Position numbers and translations under genes: made by a program. Positions 35,724-45,587 of a stretch of DNA of 64,000 bases are shown here, one piece after another. Position 1 is the first letter of the stretch. Each line of letters opens with the position of its first letter. Under the pieces are notes generated by a model. It was not told where the DNA came from. It saw only the letters and a list, made by a program, of their open reading frames with translations, and did not search any database. Origin of the DNA: Methylobacter tundripaludum SV96 (GTDB taxonomy: Bacteria > Pseudomonadota > Gammaproteobacteria > Methylococcales > Methylomonadaceae); the NCBI RefSeq assembly GCF_000190755.2, contig NZ_JH109152.1, forward strand, positions 124,001 to 188,000, in the 5' to 3' direction.

Positions 35724-36329
35724 ATGAAACAATTACACAGAAAGGACCTGTTCGGCTGGTCGGAATTTAATCGGGAGCGCAATCTGGATTTTCATAGTGT
35801 GCTGTGGGTGCGCGACGATGGTAACGTTTTAATCGACCCTTTGCCGATGTCCGAACATGATCACAGCCACTTGCAAAGCCTGGGCGGGGTAAGATTTATC
35901 GTCATTACCAATAGCGACCACTGCCGCGATGCCGAGCATATCGCCGAGGTTACCGGCGCGGCGATCTACGGCCCGGCAGCCGAGGAAGAAACGTTTCCGT
36001 TGGCATGCACCCGCTGGCTTCACGATCACGAAGAAATCGTTCCCGGCTTGATTGCCTATCAGCTTAACGGCTCTAAAACGCCGGGAGAATTGGCGCTGCT
36101 TTTGGAGCACAGCACGCTGATAACCGGCGATTTAATCCGTTGCCATATCGGCGGTGAATTGTGCATGTTGCCGGACGCAAAGCTGACTGATAAAAACAAG
36201 GCCATTCAATCGGTCAAACGCATTGCCGAGTTGCCTGATATTAAGGCCGTTTTGACTGGCGACGGCTGGCCGCTGTTCAATCACGGCAGTGAAGCTTTGC
36301 ATCGTCTGGCAAGGTCATTGAACCATTAA
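35724..36329 (+). CDS. MBL-fold hydrolase-like protein with degenerate metal site
   Basis: This 201-residue protein has the metallo-beta-lactamase fold outline: '[15 protein letters not shown]', then '[17 protein letters not shown]' where HxHxDH is expected, '[20 protein letters not shown]' and '[13 protein letters not shown]'. Only part of the usual metal ligands are visible (NSDHCRDA), so it may bind one metal or act as a non-classical member. AGGGGG lies upstream of the ATG. Function is unknown. Confidence 0.75.
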   Translation: MKQLHRKDLFGWSEFNRERNLDFHSVLWVRDDGNVLIDPLPMSEHDHSHLQSLGGVRFIVITNSDHCRDAEHIAEVTGAAIYGPAAEEETFPLACTRWLHDHEEIVPGLIAYQLNGSKTPGELALLLEHSTLITGDLIRCHIGGELCMLPDAKLTDKNKAIQSVKRIAELPDIKAVLTGDGWPLFNHGSEALHRLARSLNH

Positions 36330-36403
36330 GTGAACAACCCAAAGGTTTCTTCTTCAACGTGCCGCTTGACGCGGCATCTCAAGCCATACAGCAGGTTTTG
36401 TTA

Positions 36404-36847
36404 ATGTGGGTACAAAAAGAGTTTTCATTATCAGCAAAAAGCAGGGGATTCCATCTGATCACCGGTGAAATCCTGAGTGCTATTCCGGAATTGGCCGCGG
36501 TACAGTGCGGGTTGCTACACCTCTTTATCAAGCATACATCGGCATCGTTGACGGTTAATGAGAATGCCGATCCGACGGTGCGCCAGGATATGGAAAGCCA
36601 CTTTAATCGATTTGTGCCGGAAGGCGCGCCTTATTATAAGCATGGCTATGAAGGCGAAGACGACATGCCAGCCCATATAAAAAATGCGCTGCTGGGTTCC
36701 AGTTGCACCATTCCCATTACCAAAGGCAAGCTTAACTTGGGCATCTGGCAAGGCATTTACCTGTGCGAGCACCGCAATCAGGGCGGCAGCAGACGGATTG
36801 TAGCGACTATTCAGGGACAATCTCGAACCGACACCCATACGGGGTAG
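36404..36847 (+). CDS. YjbQ family protein (secondary thiamine-phosphate synthase-like)
   Basis: This protein of about 147 residues has the UPF0047/YjbQ blocks '[20 protein letters not shown]', '[19 protein letters not shown]' and '[12 protein letters not shown]'-like '[16 protein letters not shown]'. E. coli YjbQ has weak thiamine-phosphate synthase activity, but the real role is uncertain. ATG 36404, with AGG 8 bp upstream, gives the family length; an upstream TTG/GTG-type start would add about 15 residues and is less likely. Confidence 0.88.
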   Translation: MWVQKEFSLSAKSRGFHLITGEILSAIPELAAVQCGLLHLFIKHTSASLTVNENADPTVRQDMESHFNRFVPEGAPYYKHGYEGEDDMPAHIKNALLGSSCTIPITKGKLNLGIWQGIYLCEHRNQGGSRRIVATIQGQSRTDTHTG

Positions 36848-37011
36848 CGTTCCGAATAGCCTTTATTGATTGAAGAAGTTGAGTTCCTTATCCTACAGAT
36901 ACTTGTACAATGCCAACTGGTTTTTTAGGAACGTGTATGAAATAAAATTACCAACCTACCCGGCTATATATAGATACAGTAGTCAATATTTCTGGAAATG
37001 GAGAAAGGACG

Positions 37012-38016
37012 TTGAAGATATTAGTAACAGGAGCTGCCGGCTTTATAGGTTCAAGCCTTAGCCTGAAGCTGCTGGAACGGGGCGACGAGGTTGTCGGAAT
37101 AGACAACCTTAACGATTATTACGATGTCAATTTGAAGCTGGCACGCTTGGAACGGCTGCGGGGCTATGACCGTTTTAAGTTTATCAAGCTTGATATTGCC
37201 GATAGAGCCGCAGTAGACGAGCTTTTTGCCCGTGAAAAATTTCAAAGAGTCATGCACCTGGCGGCTCAAGCCGGTGTAAGGTATTCCATCACCCATCCTC
37301 ATGCCTATATCGATTCGAATATAGTTGGATTCATCAATATACTCGAAGGGTGCAGGCTGTGTGCCGTCGAGCATTTAGCCTACGCTTCTTCCAGCTCGGT
37401 TTATGGGGCGAATACCAAAATGCCGTTTTCTATCCATGACAATGTCGATCATCCTGTTTCCCTTTATGCGGCCAGTAAAAAAGCCAATGAATTAATGGCT
37501 CACACTTATAGCCATCTTTATAAGCTGCCGACCACCGGCTTGCGGTTTTTTACCGTTTACGGCCCCTGGGGACGGCCGGATATGTCGCCGATCAAGTTTG
37601 CCCGTAATATCATTGAAGGGAAGCCGATTGATGTGTTTAATTACGGTAATCATCGCCGCGATTTCACTTATATAGATGACATAGTAGAGGGCGTCATCCG
37701 GGTTATTGATAAACCGGCACAAGCTAATGCAGACTGGGTGGGGGACAATCCCGACCCGGGGACCAGCTTTGCCCCTTATCGTTTGTATAATATCGGCAGT
37801 AATAATCCCGTGCATTTGTTAACGTTCATTGAAACGCTGGAAAAATGTTTGGGTAAAGAGGCAATAAAGAACTTGCTGCCTATACAACCCGGAGATGTAC
37901 TCGATACTTATGCCGATGTTTCGGATTTAGTGCATGATTTGGGTTATAAACCTGCCACGTTGCTGGAAGATGGGGTTAGGAGTTTTGTTGAATGGTATAA
38001 GTGTTTTTACAGATAA
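37012..38016 (+). CDS. NAD-dependent nucleotide-sugar epimerase (UDP-glucuronate 4-epimerase type)
   Basis: This 334-residue short-chain dehydrogenase has the NAD motif '[10 protein letters not shown]' (about 7-16), catalytic Tyr-x-x-x-Lys in '[15 protein letters not shown]' (about 151-165) and '[17 protein letters not shown]', the signature of CapI/LspL-type UDP-glucuronate epimerases. It would supply galacturonate for surface polysaccharide. The start is TTG, with GGAG 8 bp upstream. No other polysaccharide gene is adjacent. Confidence 0.9.
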   Translation: MKILVTGAAGFIGSSLSLKLLERGDEVVGIDNLNDYYDVNLKLARLERLRGYDRFKFIKLDIADRAAVDELFAREKFQRVMHLAAQAGVRYSITHPHAYIDSNIVGFINILEGCRLCAVEHLAYASSSSVYGANTKMPFSIHDNVDHPVSLYAASKKANELMAHTYSHLYKLPTTGLRFFTVYGPWGRPDMSPIKFARNIIEGKPIDVFNYGNHRRDFTYIDDIVEGVIRVIDKPAQANADWVGDNPDPGTSFAPYRLYNIGSNNPVHLLTFIETLEKCLGKEAIKNLLPIQPGDVLDTYADVSDLVHDLGYKPATLLEDGVRSFVEWYKCFYR

Positions 38017-38150
38017 ACAGGTATTTGTACTGATAGAAATTATATGATTTATCTGCTCTACTTGACTGAGTCTACGACCTAGCGGAATGGCCTCGCATGC
38101 TGTAGATAACAATAATTTTTAATTTTTCTTAACTGAAGAACCTCATAACC

Positions 38151-39812
38151 TTGTATAACCAATATTTCCATTTTAGTGAATTGCCGTTTTCCATAGCGAC
38201 TGATCCGCACTTTGTTTATATGAGTCCGCGTCATCAGGAGGGTTTGGCTCATCTGCTTTACGGCATTAATTTTGGCGGGGGCTTTGTCGCTTTAACCGGC
38301 GAAGTCGGTACCGGCAAGACAACTCTCTGTCACTGTCTTTTGCAAAAAATACCGGAAAACATAGATATTGCTTTGATATTGAATCCAAAGCTTAATGCGG
38401 TCGAATTATTGGCTACTATCTGCGATGAACTGGGTATTCGCTATGACAAAACTCAGCATTCGTTAAAAAACCTGATTGATCTTTTAAACCAGCACCTGCT
38501 CACCAGCCACGCCAACGGCAGACGTACGGTTTTATTAATCGATGAGGCGCAGAATTTAAGCATGGAAGTGCTGGAACAAATTCGTCTGTTGACCAATCTG
38601 GAAACCAACAAAACAAAATTATTGCAAATTATTCTGGTCGGCCAGCCTGAATTAAAAGAATCGCTTAAACGACAGGATTTGCGTCAGTTAAATCAGCGCA
38701 TTACCGCCCGCTATCACTTGTTGCCGTTATCGCTCAATGAAACCCGGGCTTATATCCGCCACCGCCTGACTGTTTGTAACGGTCGCCCGGACATTTTTAA
38801 AGAAAGCGCGATTCGCAAAATTTACCAGCTTTCTTCCGGCATACCCAGAATGATTAATATCCTCTGCGATCGCGCTTTGCTTGGCGCCTACTCAACCAAC
38901 ACTCATGTTATTACACCGGCAATCGTTAGTGCTGCTGCCCATGAAACGCTGGCTTTTACCGATAAAAAATTCCCGTACCTGAGCGCATTATTCGGCCTGC
39001 TGTTTTTGGGCTGTATTGCCGCAGGTATTTATTTTCGAATGGTTTGGCCCAAGGCGAGTCATCAAACTGCAATTAATTTTACAACAACCTATCCTGCCAT
39101 CCAGACAAAACCTGAAATCATCAGCCAACTCCTGCAGCCGGTTCAAAAAGAACCGCTTCTTATTGAAACGTTTAACACCGCTGCTGTCGTTAAAATAAAA
39201 ACGTTTCATGACTGGATCAATAATCCCGATTATTCGTTAAATGCTGCGTTAATCGGCACGCTGAAACTCTGGGATAAGTCTATTCCTGAGAGTAATCAGG
39301 TGGATTGTCATTACGTAGAAACAACAGGACTGCGCTGTGCATTTGGCAAAGCCAACTGGAAAGACATGCTGGCAATTAATCATCCGGCTATTCTGGAGTT
39401 CTCATTGGCAGGTGAAGAAAAGTTCTATGCCTTGCTTACCGGATTCGGGCAAAATCAATCCGTGATTCATTTTAAAGATAATGTGACTTTTCCGGTAGCG
39501 GATGCATTAAAGTATTGGGATGGCTATTATTTAATACTGGAACCGCCGCCAACCCCTGATGGCAAAGTGATACGTCCCCGCGAGACATCGGAGTCTGTGT
39601 TATGGTTACGACATCTGTTAAATAGTATTGACAGGAAAACTGAAGCCGTAGAGCAGCCACGTTTTTATGATGACAGGTTAGTCGCTCGCGTTATGGATTT
39701 TCAGCATCAGCACCAATTACCGGAAGACGGCAAGGTGGGCGAAAAGACTATGTTCCATCTTAAAAATATAGCTCAGGCACTTAATCTTCCTCACTTAGAA
39801 ATAACCGATTAA
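38151..39812 (+). CDS. gspA: General secretion pathway ATPase GspA (ExeA-like)
   Basis: This 553-residue protein has an N-terminal AAA ATPase domain with Walker A 'GEVGTGKTTL' (about 50-59) and Walker B 'VLLIDEAQNLSMEVLEQ', a membrane helix (about 278-296), and a C-terminal peptidoglycan-binding domain with 'DDRLVARVMDFQHQHQLPED'. ExeA-like proteins work with GspB to place the type II secretin through the cell wall. The start is TTG, encoding MYNQYFHF, the usual N-terminus. gspB follows after 2 bp. Confidence 0.92.
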   Translation: MYNQYFHFSELPFSIATDPHFVYMSPRHQEGLAHLLYGINFGGGFVALTGEVGTGKTTLCHCLLQKIPENIDIALILNPKLNAVELLATICDELGIRYDKTQHSLKNLIDLLNQHLLTSHANGRRTVLLIDEAQNLSMEVLEQIRLLTNLETNKTKLLQIILVGQPELKESLKRQDLRQLNQRITARYHLLPLSLNETRAYIRHRLTVCNGRPDIFKESAIRKIYQLSSGIPRMINILCDRALLGAYSTNTHVITPAIVSAAAHETLAFTDKKFPYLSALFGLLFLGCIAAGIYFRMVWPKASHQTAINFTTTYPAIQTKPEIISQLLQPVQKEPLLIETFNTAAVVKIKTFHDWINNPDYSLNAALIGTLKLWDKSIPESNQVDCHYVETTGLRCAFGKANWKDMLAINHPAILEFSLAGEEKFYALLTGFGQNQSVIHFKDNVTFPVADALKYWDGYYLILEPPPTPDGKVIRPRETSESVLWLRHLLNSIDRKTEAVEQPRFYDDRLVARVMDFQHQHQLPEDGKVGEKTMFHLKNIAQALNLPHLEITD

Positions 39813-39814
39813 TT

Positions 39815-40573
39815 ATGTCTTTTATTCTAAATGCCTTGCGTAAATCAGAACAGGAAAGACAGGCTAGTCAGGCTGAGAATGTAACTGACAAAATCCTTCT
39901 TCCTCAGCCGCCACAAAACCGCAGTAATACAACGAAACTATTAGTTTTTCTTCTTATCGCTAATGTATTGGTTATTGCCGGCAGCGTTTGGTTTGTTCGA
40001 AATAATTTAATGTCGACGCCGCCTGATGCGAGAGCGCCAACTATTTCTCCCTCGCTGTCGGCACAAGACGTAAAGCTTGAACCTAAAGTAATTGCTAAAT
40101 CCACTCAGTCGAAAAGACCGGCACAAAAAGCGGAATCCGAAATAACCTCTATTGCGGAGTTGATCGATAAAGAAAAGCCTGAACCGGCTCCGTTACCGGT
40201 TACCACAAAAAAAACGGCGGCTGACACCATTAAGCAACCTGCTATTACCAACAACTCCGAGTTACAGATACAAACCACTCCGGTAATAGCTCCTGTTGCC
40301 AATGTTGGATCGGATGAGCCCGAAACAATACCTGCGATAAAAGGTATTCCTTTGTTAAGTGATTTGCCTTTCGAATTTCGCCAGACGCTACCGAAATTTA
40401 CTATCAATGTATTTGTCTACTCACAGGATCCTGAAGAACGCTTTATTATGATTGATATGGTCAAATATAAGCCAGGGCAGCAAATAAAAGACGCAATGCT
40501 ACTGAAAGAAATTCTTCCTGACGGCTTTGTCATTGATTACCAAAACCGGGTATTTAAAATTAAGCGACCGTAA
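39815..40573 (+). CDS. gspB: General secretion pathway protein GspB
   Basis: This 252-residue partner of GspA starts 'MSFILNALRKSEQERQ', the classic N-terminus, followed by one membrane helix (about 42-63), a Pro/Lys/Thr-rich periplasmic spacer and a C-terminal domain ('LPFEFRQTLPKFTINVFVYS' then 'LKEILPDGFVIDYQ') typical of GspB. The secretin and the rest of the type II machinery are not in the window. Confidence 0.92.
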   Translation: MSFILNALRKSEQERQASQAENVTDKILLPQPPQNRSNTTKLLVFLLIANVLVIAGSVWFVRNNLMSTPPDARAPTISPSLSAQDVKLEPKVIAKSTQSKRPAQKAESEITSIAELIDKEKPEPAPLPVTTKKTAADTIKQPAITNNSELQIQTTPVIAPVANVGSDEPETIPAIKGIPLLSDLPFEFRQTLPKFTINVFVYSQDPEERFIMIDMVKYKPGQQIKDAMLLKEILPDGFVIDYQNRVFKIKRP

Positions 40574-40577
40574 AAAT

Positions 40578-40819
40578 TAAGGTAAAGATATTGTTTACCT
40601 TAGTCTTGTCGGTTGGGCATGCTTTTTATGCCCAACATTACGATGTTTCAATAGGACGGTAGATTTCGGATTTGGCCGCAGTTATCCTGCCACCAGATCA
40701 GATACTCAAGCGGGACGGGGTTTGCAATCCCGTCCCTAACGTTTTACGGTGTCTGAGCTAAGTTACCCAACGCAAAACGTTTCAGACGGGGCAATATGCC
40801 CGTCCGGTTCATAAAGCTC
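40578..40819. repeat. Run of hairpins between gspB and the membrane/spermidine-synthase fusion
   Basis: The convergent gap holds TAAGGTAAA/TTTACCTTA (40578-40602), TTGGGCAT/ATGCCCAA (from about 40613) and GGGACGGG/CCCGTCCC (40712-40736). None has a long T-tract. The first may end gspB transcription; the others look like REP palindromes. No gene is seen. Confidence 0.6.
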
Positions 40820-40837
40820 GTGAACTTTGAAGCCTCC

Positions 40838-43081
40838 CTATTTCCAAATGCTGACAATATTGGTGAAGTCGTCAGTCCAGGGCTTCATATCAAAATATAA
40901 GGGCATTTTTTGCCAGTTGCCGAGACGGCTCAGGCGCAATGGTTCCAGCGTTTCGGCCTGCTTTGCCATAACCACCCAATCAGTCGCAACCACCAGCGGG
41001 ACTTCCTGTTGCGGTTTGAACTCCTGAATCAATGAGGCCAAGTGCAGGGCTTCCGCATTAATCGATAATACTTTTTTCAGCGACAGATGGCGGTTGGTCA
41101 TGTGGAATGCCAGTATGCCGCCCGGTTTGAGTTTTTTGAAATATAGCTCCAGCGCTTCCTTGGTCAGCAGGTGGGTCGGTACCGAGTCGGAACTGAACGC
41201 ATCCATGACTAATAAATCAAAGTGCTGATCAGGCTCTTTTTCCAGTGATAAACGGGCGTCGCCGACCCTCATTGCTGCGTTGTGAGCGCATTGGCTCAGG
41301 TAGCTGAAATAGGCGGGGTTGCCGGCAATGTCTATCACCAGCGGATCGATTTCGTACAGCGTCCAGTTTTGTTGGTCTTTGGCATAACAGGCTAAAGCGC
41401 CCGCGCCCAATCCGACTACGCCGATATTCCAGGTTTGGTCGCTGTTGTCGTATTCCTTGAACAGTTGGCCCATCGGCCCCGGACGGCTGTAATAGGTCAA
41501 CGGTATTTGGCTTAAGTTTGCTGCCAGACGTTGCGCTCCGTGTTTGGTCGTGCCGTGGAACAGTTCATGATAGCTTTCAGGCTTGCCTTGTTCATCGGTC
41601 AGCACGGCTTCACGCACGGCGAGCACGCCAAAAAAGGTGCGTTCCTGGTACAGCGTATGCGATGACAGGCCATGCAAGCCGAGAGCAAGGAAAATAATGG
41701 CGCCTGTCATTAAAGCGAAGCCGACCGGCCGCGCTCTGAGCAGGTAGGTCAATAAGGTTAAGCCTATCAGGCCGATGACGATGGCGTCGAAATACTGGAG
41801 TAAATCAGCGACGGTGGCATGAACAATAATCCCGGCAATAACCAGCAGGGCAGGGGCTATTATTTGCAACAGCAATCCGGCGTTCAATGACAGTTTCAGG
41901 CCGGGGCGCAGCAGTAAGGCCGCAATAATCATGATCGGGTATTCATACACGGCATTGAACACGAACGGTGCAACAAAGGTGTTGAACATGCCGCCTAACA
42001 TGCCCGCAAAGGACATGATCAGGTAGAAGGTGGTTAAATGCCGGGTATGAGGCCTTAATTTAGCCAGCTCGCCGTGACAAACCATCACCGCAAAGAAAAA
42101 AGCGATCAGGTGCAAAATCAGGTAAGCCCAATAAGGCAAATCAGCCGGATTAATGAACGCGTAGGCGATAAACGGCAACAGGAATATCGGTTGCAGCTTC
42201 ACCATTAGCGGATGAATTTTGTCGTTCCATTTGGAAAAGACGATCACAAAAGACAATAAATACAGCGTCAACGGGATAATCCACAGCAACGGCACCGAGG
42301 CAATATCGGTACTGATGAAGTTGGTCAAGCCCAGCAGCAGGCTGGAGGGTACAAAGGCCAGCGCCAGCCAGTGTAATTGGGTGGCAAGGCTGAGATTGTT
42401 TTCGTCGGCCGTTGTATCCTGATCGTCCCCTTGCTGCTCGGATGTTTGTCTGCTTTTCCATAGCACAAAAGCGCAAGCTGCAATCAGCAGGCAAAGTATC
42501 AGGTAGCCGACGCTCCAGTAACTCTTTTGGTTAGCCAGCCCGATATTGGGTTCAAGCAGGAACGGGTAACTCAGCAGCGCAATCAGGCTGCCGGTGTTGC
42601 TGGCCGCATAGAGATAATAAGGATCATGGCTGGTATGGTGGCCGACATTGGCGAACCATTTTTGAATCAGCGGCGCGGTCGTGGACACTACGAAAAAAGG
42701 CAGGCCGATAGCGAGAAATAACGTCCAGAGCAGCCAGAAGGTAGGGTTGCTGTCTGTCGGCGGGACGGTGTTTTCCGGCAAGGCCAAAGGCAGCGCCAGA
42801 AAACTGATCAGTATCAGCGCCGTATGGATCTGGATTTGGCGGTGCTGACTGTAGCGTGTAGATAGATAGTGTGCGTATAGATAGCCGAGAAACAAGATAC
42901 TCTGGTAAAACACCATGCAGGTGTTCCAGACTGCCGGGGAACCACCGAGCAAAGGTAATAAAATCTTCCCGAACAGGGGTTGCAACACAAACATCAGCGA
43001 CGCACTGGTAAACAAGGTCGCGGCAAACAGGAAGATCAGGGATAAATTGCGGTCAGGGGTGGCTTCTGGATGGTGGCTCAT
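40838..43081 (-). CDS. Membrane protein fused to spermidine synthase-like domain
   Basis: This 747-residue protein has about 13 membrane helices in its first 490 residues, then a cytosolic domain with the fold of spermidine synthase: 'GVVGLGAGALACYA' (nucleotide-binding loop), 'YEIDPLVIDIA' and 'LLVMDAFSSDSVPTHLLTKE'. Such fused MFS/spermidine synthase proteins are widespread, but aminopropyl transfer is rarely proven. AguA and AguB in the same window would make the putrescine substrate, a suggestive but unproven link. Confidence 0.85.
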   Translation of the reverse strand: MSHHPEATPDRNLSLIFLFAATLFTSASLMFVLQPLFGKILLPLLGGSPAVWNTCMVFYQSILFLGYLYAHYLSTRYSQHRQIQIHTALILISFLALPLALPENTVPPTDSNPTFWLLWTLFLAIGLPFFVVSTTAPLIQKWFANVGHHTSHDPYYLYAASNTGSLIALLSYPFLLEPNIGLANQKSYWSVGYLILCLLIAACAFVLWKSRQTSEQQGDDQDTTADENNLSLATQLHWLALAFVPSSLLLGLTNFISTDIASVPLLWIIPLTLYLLSFVIVFSKWNDKIHPLMVKLQPIFLLPFIAYAFINPADLPYWAYLILHLIAFFFAVMVCHGELAKLRPHTRHLTTFYLIMSFAGMLGGMFNTFVAPFVFNAVYEYPIMIIAALLLRPGLKLSLNAGLLLQIIAPALLVIAGIIVHATVADLLQYFDAIVIGLIGLTLLTYLLRARPVGFALMTGAIIFLALGLHGLSSHTLYQERTFFGVLAVREAVLTDEQGKPESYHELFHGTTKHGAQRLAANLSQIPLTYYSRPGPMGQLFKEYDNSDQTWNIGVVGLGAGALACYAKDQQNWTLYEIDPLVIDIAGNPAYFSYLSQCAHNAAMRVGDARLSLEKEPDQHFDLLVMDAFSSDSVPTHLLTKEALELYFKKLKPGGILAFHMTNRHLSLKKVLSINAEALHLASLIQEFKPQQEVPLVVATDWVVMAKQAETLEPLRLSRLGNWQKMPLYFDMKPWTDDFTNIVSIWK

Positions 43082-43173
43082 TATTTTTATAGGTAGCCCT
43101 TGGGTTTTAATTTTTAATGCGCTAATGATAAAGCATTTGTTGCCGCGTGGGGCAGTTGAAAATAACGCGGATA

Positions 43174-43201
43174 TAAAAAAGGCGGTGTGACCGCCTTTTT
43201 A
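43174..43201 (-). terminator. Rho-independent terminator ending the cytochrome c4 unit
   Basis: GGCGGT/ACCGCC with loop GTG is flanked by A6 and T5, so it can work in either direction. On the minus strand it closes the transcript from cytochrome c4 and the small secreted peptide. Confidence 0.85.
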
Positions 43202-43224
43202 AAAGCAGAATCCAAGGGTTTTTG

Positions 43225-43511
43225 TTAGCGCCGATGTCGCGATTGCCCTCCCTGAAATTCCCTGTCATCAGTATTGCGCGAATTATCATGATCTCCGGAT
43301 GGGTTAATATCTTGTCTTTCGTCGGCTCTATCCCCGCCGCGAAGGTTATCGCCTGTTTTTGATTGCTTATTGCTGTTCAACAAGCGGGCATCAGGGGGGA
43401 GCTTTGATTGTGTGGGTTATCGTGAGCATTCGGTTGTTTTGCAATAGCCGCTCCGGAGATGGCTAAAGCTAAAACGGTTGCCGGAAGTAAAAGATATTTT
43501 ATGGTTATCAT
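43225..43511 (-). pseudogene. Small secreted hydrophilic peptide, frameshifted in a C6 run
   Basis: From ATG 43511 the frame gives a good signal peptide (ITIKYLLLPATVLALAISGAAIA), then a short polar stretch that stops at a TGA 45 codons in. One extra C in the C6 run (G6 on the plus strand, 43394-43399) would join it to a second open frame rich in Asp, Arg, Asn and Gly (for example 'DNLRGGDRADERQ') ending at TAA 43225-43227, about 95 residues in all. It may be a recent frameshift, a length-variable run or a sequencing error. Function is unknown. It lies just downstream of cytochrome c4. Confidence 0.6.
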
Positions 43512-43527
43512 TATGGGGACATGGTTG

Positions 43528-44094
43528 TTATAGCGATCCAAAATAAGTCGCTAACGCTTTAAAATCTGCCTCGGACAGGTTGGCGATAATGGCTTGCATT
43601 GGCCCGCTTTTACGTGAACCATCCTTGAAGGCTTTTAATTGTTGCTCAAGGTATTCGGGATGTTGCCCTGCAAGCCTTGGGAACTGGCCGTTACCTTGAG
43701 CCGTGGAGCCATGGCATCCCAGGCACATAGCGGCTTTGGATTCGCCTGATTTTGCCAATGCCGGATCGCCGCCGGCCTTAACGGGCTTCTGGCTGGAAAA
43801 ATAAGCGGCAAGGTTATTGATGTCTTCATTATTCAGGTTGGCTGTCATTGATTGCATCATAAGGTTGATGCGATCTCCAGCCTTAAATGCTTTGAGCTGA
43901 TTGGCCAGGTAGGTCGATTGTTGTGCCGCCAAGTTGGGCCATTGCGCATTACTGCTGTTACCTTTTTGTCCATGGCAGCTGGTACAGGGCTCCGCTTTTT
44001 GTTCTCCGGCTGCCGTATCGGCTGCCGACACCGGCAATGTTAAGAAAGCAGTCAGGAAGAAAGATAAAATAAGGGATTGTTGTAGTGAGTTCAT
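43528..44094 (-). CDS. Diheme cytochrome c4
   Basis: This 188-residue periplasmic protein has a signal peptide (cleavage after VSA, about residue 24) and two similar cytochrome c halves with heme motifs 'CTSCHGQKGN' and 'CLGCHGSTAQGNG'. The distal Met ligands are likely in 'NLMMQSMTA' and 'SGPMQAIIA'. Cytochrome c4 carries electrons from bc1 to terminal oxidases; both partners are encoded in this window. Confidence 0.93.
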   Translation of the reverse strand: MNSLQQSLILSFFLTAFLTLPVSAADTAAGEQKAEPCTSCHGQKGNSSNAQWPNLAAQQSTYLANQLKAFKAGDRINLMMQSMTANLNNEDINNLAAYFSSQKPVKAGGDPALAKSGESKAAMCLGCHGSTAQGNGQFPRLAGQHPEYLEQQLKAFKDGSRKSGPMQAIIANLSEADFKALATYFGSL

Positions 44095-44350
44095 GGATCA
44101 CCTCTTAGGATAAGGGTTAGGCTATCTGTTTGACGGGCTATCGAAAGGGCTTGCTTTTTCAGATAGAGTTTTCACTATACAACTAAAAAGATTAACTGAT
44201 AACAAAAAGTTAAGGACAGCGAGATGGATACAGAATAATAAGCTTGTTTTTCGCAAAGTGTGAGTAGGTCTACGAGGTTTACGCTTTGTACGCCGAAAAA
44301 GACAAAGGGGTTGCTATGTTCAGAAGGTCTGGACATAGCAAAAATTACCG

Positions 44351-44728
44351 TTATTTTACGATGCGTAAATTTGGTTTTGCGGCCGGTTTCTTTACCGGCG
44401 GTGGCTCATCGCCATCGCTATCTTCCTGGTCGAAGATCATGCCTTTACCGTTTTCTTTGGCATAGATTGCCAACACAGCGGTTATCGGCGTGCTAATGTG
44501 CATGGGTTTTCCGCTAAACCGGGCATTGAATTCAATTTCCTGGTTGCCGAGAGACAGACCCTGTATCGCTTCCGGTCTTATATTTAAAACGATTTTGCCG
44601 TCTTCAATAAATTCTTTCGGTAAAATTGCACTGGTATCTTCGGCGTCCACGAGAAGATGCGGCGTCAGGTTGTTATCAATAATCCATTCGTAAATTGAAC
44701 GAATCAAATAGGGCTTTAGAGAAGTCAT
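44351..44728 (-). CDS. sspB: ClpXP adaptor protein SspB
   Basis: This 125-residue adaptor delivers ssrA-tagged proteins to ClpXP. It starts 'MTSLKPYLIRSIYEWI', contains the substrate-binding fold ('LSLGNQEIEFNARFSGKPM') and ends in an acidic linker followed by 'AKPNLRIVK', the ClpX-docking tail. The sspA-sspB pair downstream of the bc1 genes is a conserved gammaproteobacterial order. Confidence 0.94.
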   Translation of the reverse strand: MTSLKPYLIRSIYEWIIDNNLTPHLLVDAEDTSAILPKEFIEDGKIVLNIRPEAIQGLSLGNQEIEFNARFSGKPMHISTPITAVLAIYAKENGKGMIFDQEDSDGDEPPPVKKPAAKPNLRIVK

Positions 44729-44739
44729 AAGGCTAGGGT

Positions 44740-45375
44740 TTACTTTAAAGGCTCGATCATTTCTTTTTCAGCTTCGCTCAGGCTACGCTTGAATGCGGCT
44801 CTGTTGAATATGCGTTGGGCATAATTAGTGATCACTTCATTCGGGGTCGCCACGTCAATGCCTATGCTGGGTAAGCGCCATAACAAGGGCGCGATGACGC
44901 AATCGATCAGTGAAAATTCATCACTCATAAAATAGGGTCTGGCTGCAAAAATGGGCGCAGCAGAGAGTATGCTCTCTCTGAGCATTTTCTTGGCACGGGC
45001 AGATTTTTTCTCCCCGGAAAATAAAATTTCGTCCAGTAACTGATACCAGTCCTGGTCGATGCGCTTGATCAGCATTCTGGCATTGGCCCGTGAAACCGGA
45101 TCCATTTGGTGTAAAGGGGGGTGCGGAAAGCGTTCGTCCAGGTATTCCATGATGATGCGCGAGTCATAGAGAACCAGATCGCGTTCAATCAATGTGGGTG
45201 ACGTGCCGTTGGGATTTAACTCAAGTAAATCTTCAGGTGGATCTGTCGGGTCATAATATTCTATGTCTGCGACAACTCCTTTCTCGTGCAAAACAAAACG
45301 GGCGCAGTGGCTCATCGCGCATGTTGGAGATGAGAAAAGCGTCATTACAGATTTACGAGTATTAATATTTGTCAC
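44740..45375 (-). CDS. sspA: Stringent starvation protein A
   Basis: This RNA-polymerase-associated protein of about 211 residues has the glutathione-S-transferase fold. 'KSVMTLFSSPTCAMSHCARF' opens the thioredoxin-like half; 'LYDSRIIMEYLDERFPHPPL' and 'SDEFSLIDCVIAPLLWRLP' match SspA closely. I chose GTG 45375, 9 bp after AGAGG, which gives the same N-terminal length as E. coli SspA; TTG 45384 touches that site. It is 11 bp before sspB. Confidence 0.93.
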   Translation of the reverse strand: MTNINTRKSVMTLFSSPTCAMSHCARFVLHEKGVVADIEYYDPTDPPEDLLELNPNGTSPTLIERDLVLYDSRIIMEYLDERFPHPPLHQMDPVSRANARMLIKRIDQDWYQLLDEILFSGEKKSARAKKMLRESILSAAPIFAARPYFMSDEFSLIDCVIAPLLWRLPSIGIDVATPNEVITNYAQRIFNRAAFKRSLSEAEKEMIEPLK

Positions 45376-45520
45376 GAATAACAACCTCTTTAAGACGTGT
45401 AGGGCGGTAAAAAAAAGGTATTATAACAGATTGGCGAGGTTTTTATTTACCGTTGTTGGGCGTTGGCTACGCTGAGGGGTAAAGCCTGTTCTGAGGTGTG
45501 TTGAAAGGGTATTTCAAGTG

Positions 45521-45560
45521 GGAGCGATGAGCTACCTTCGGCAGCTCATCTTATTGCTCC
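45521..45560. repeat. Hairpin in the petC-sspA gap
   Basis: Inner stem GATGAGCT/AGCTCATC (45526-45533 and 45543-45550) and outer GGAGC/GCTCC form a 40-bp hairpin without a T-run. It may separate expression of the bc1 genes from sspAB. Confidence 0.6.
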
Positions 45561-45587
45561 GCTAATTATGCTTTACACGTTTAAGAA

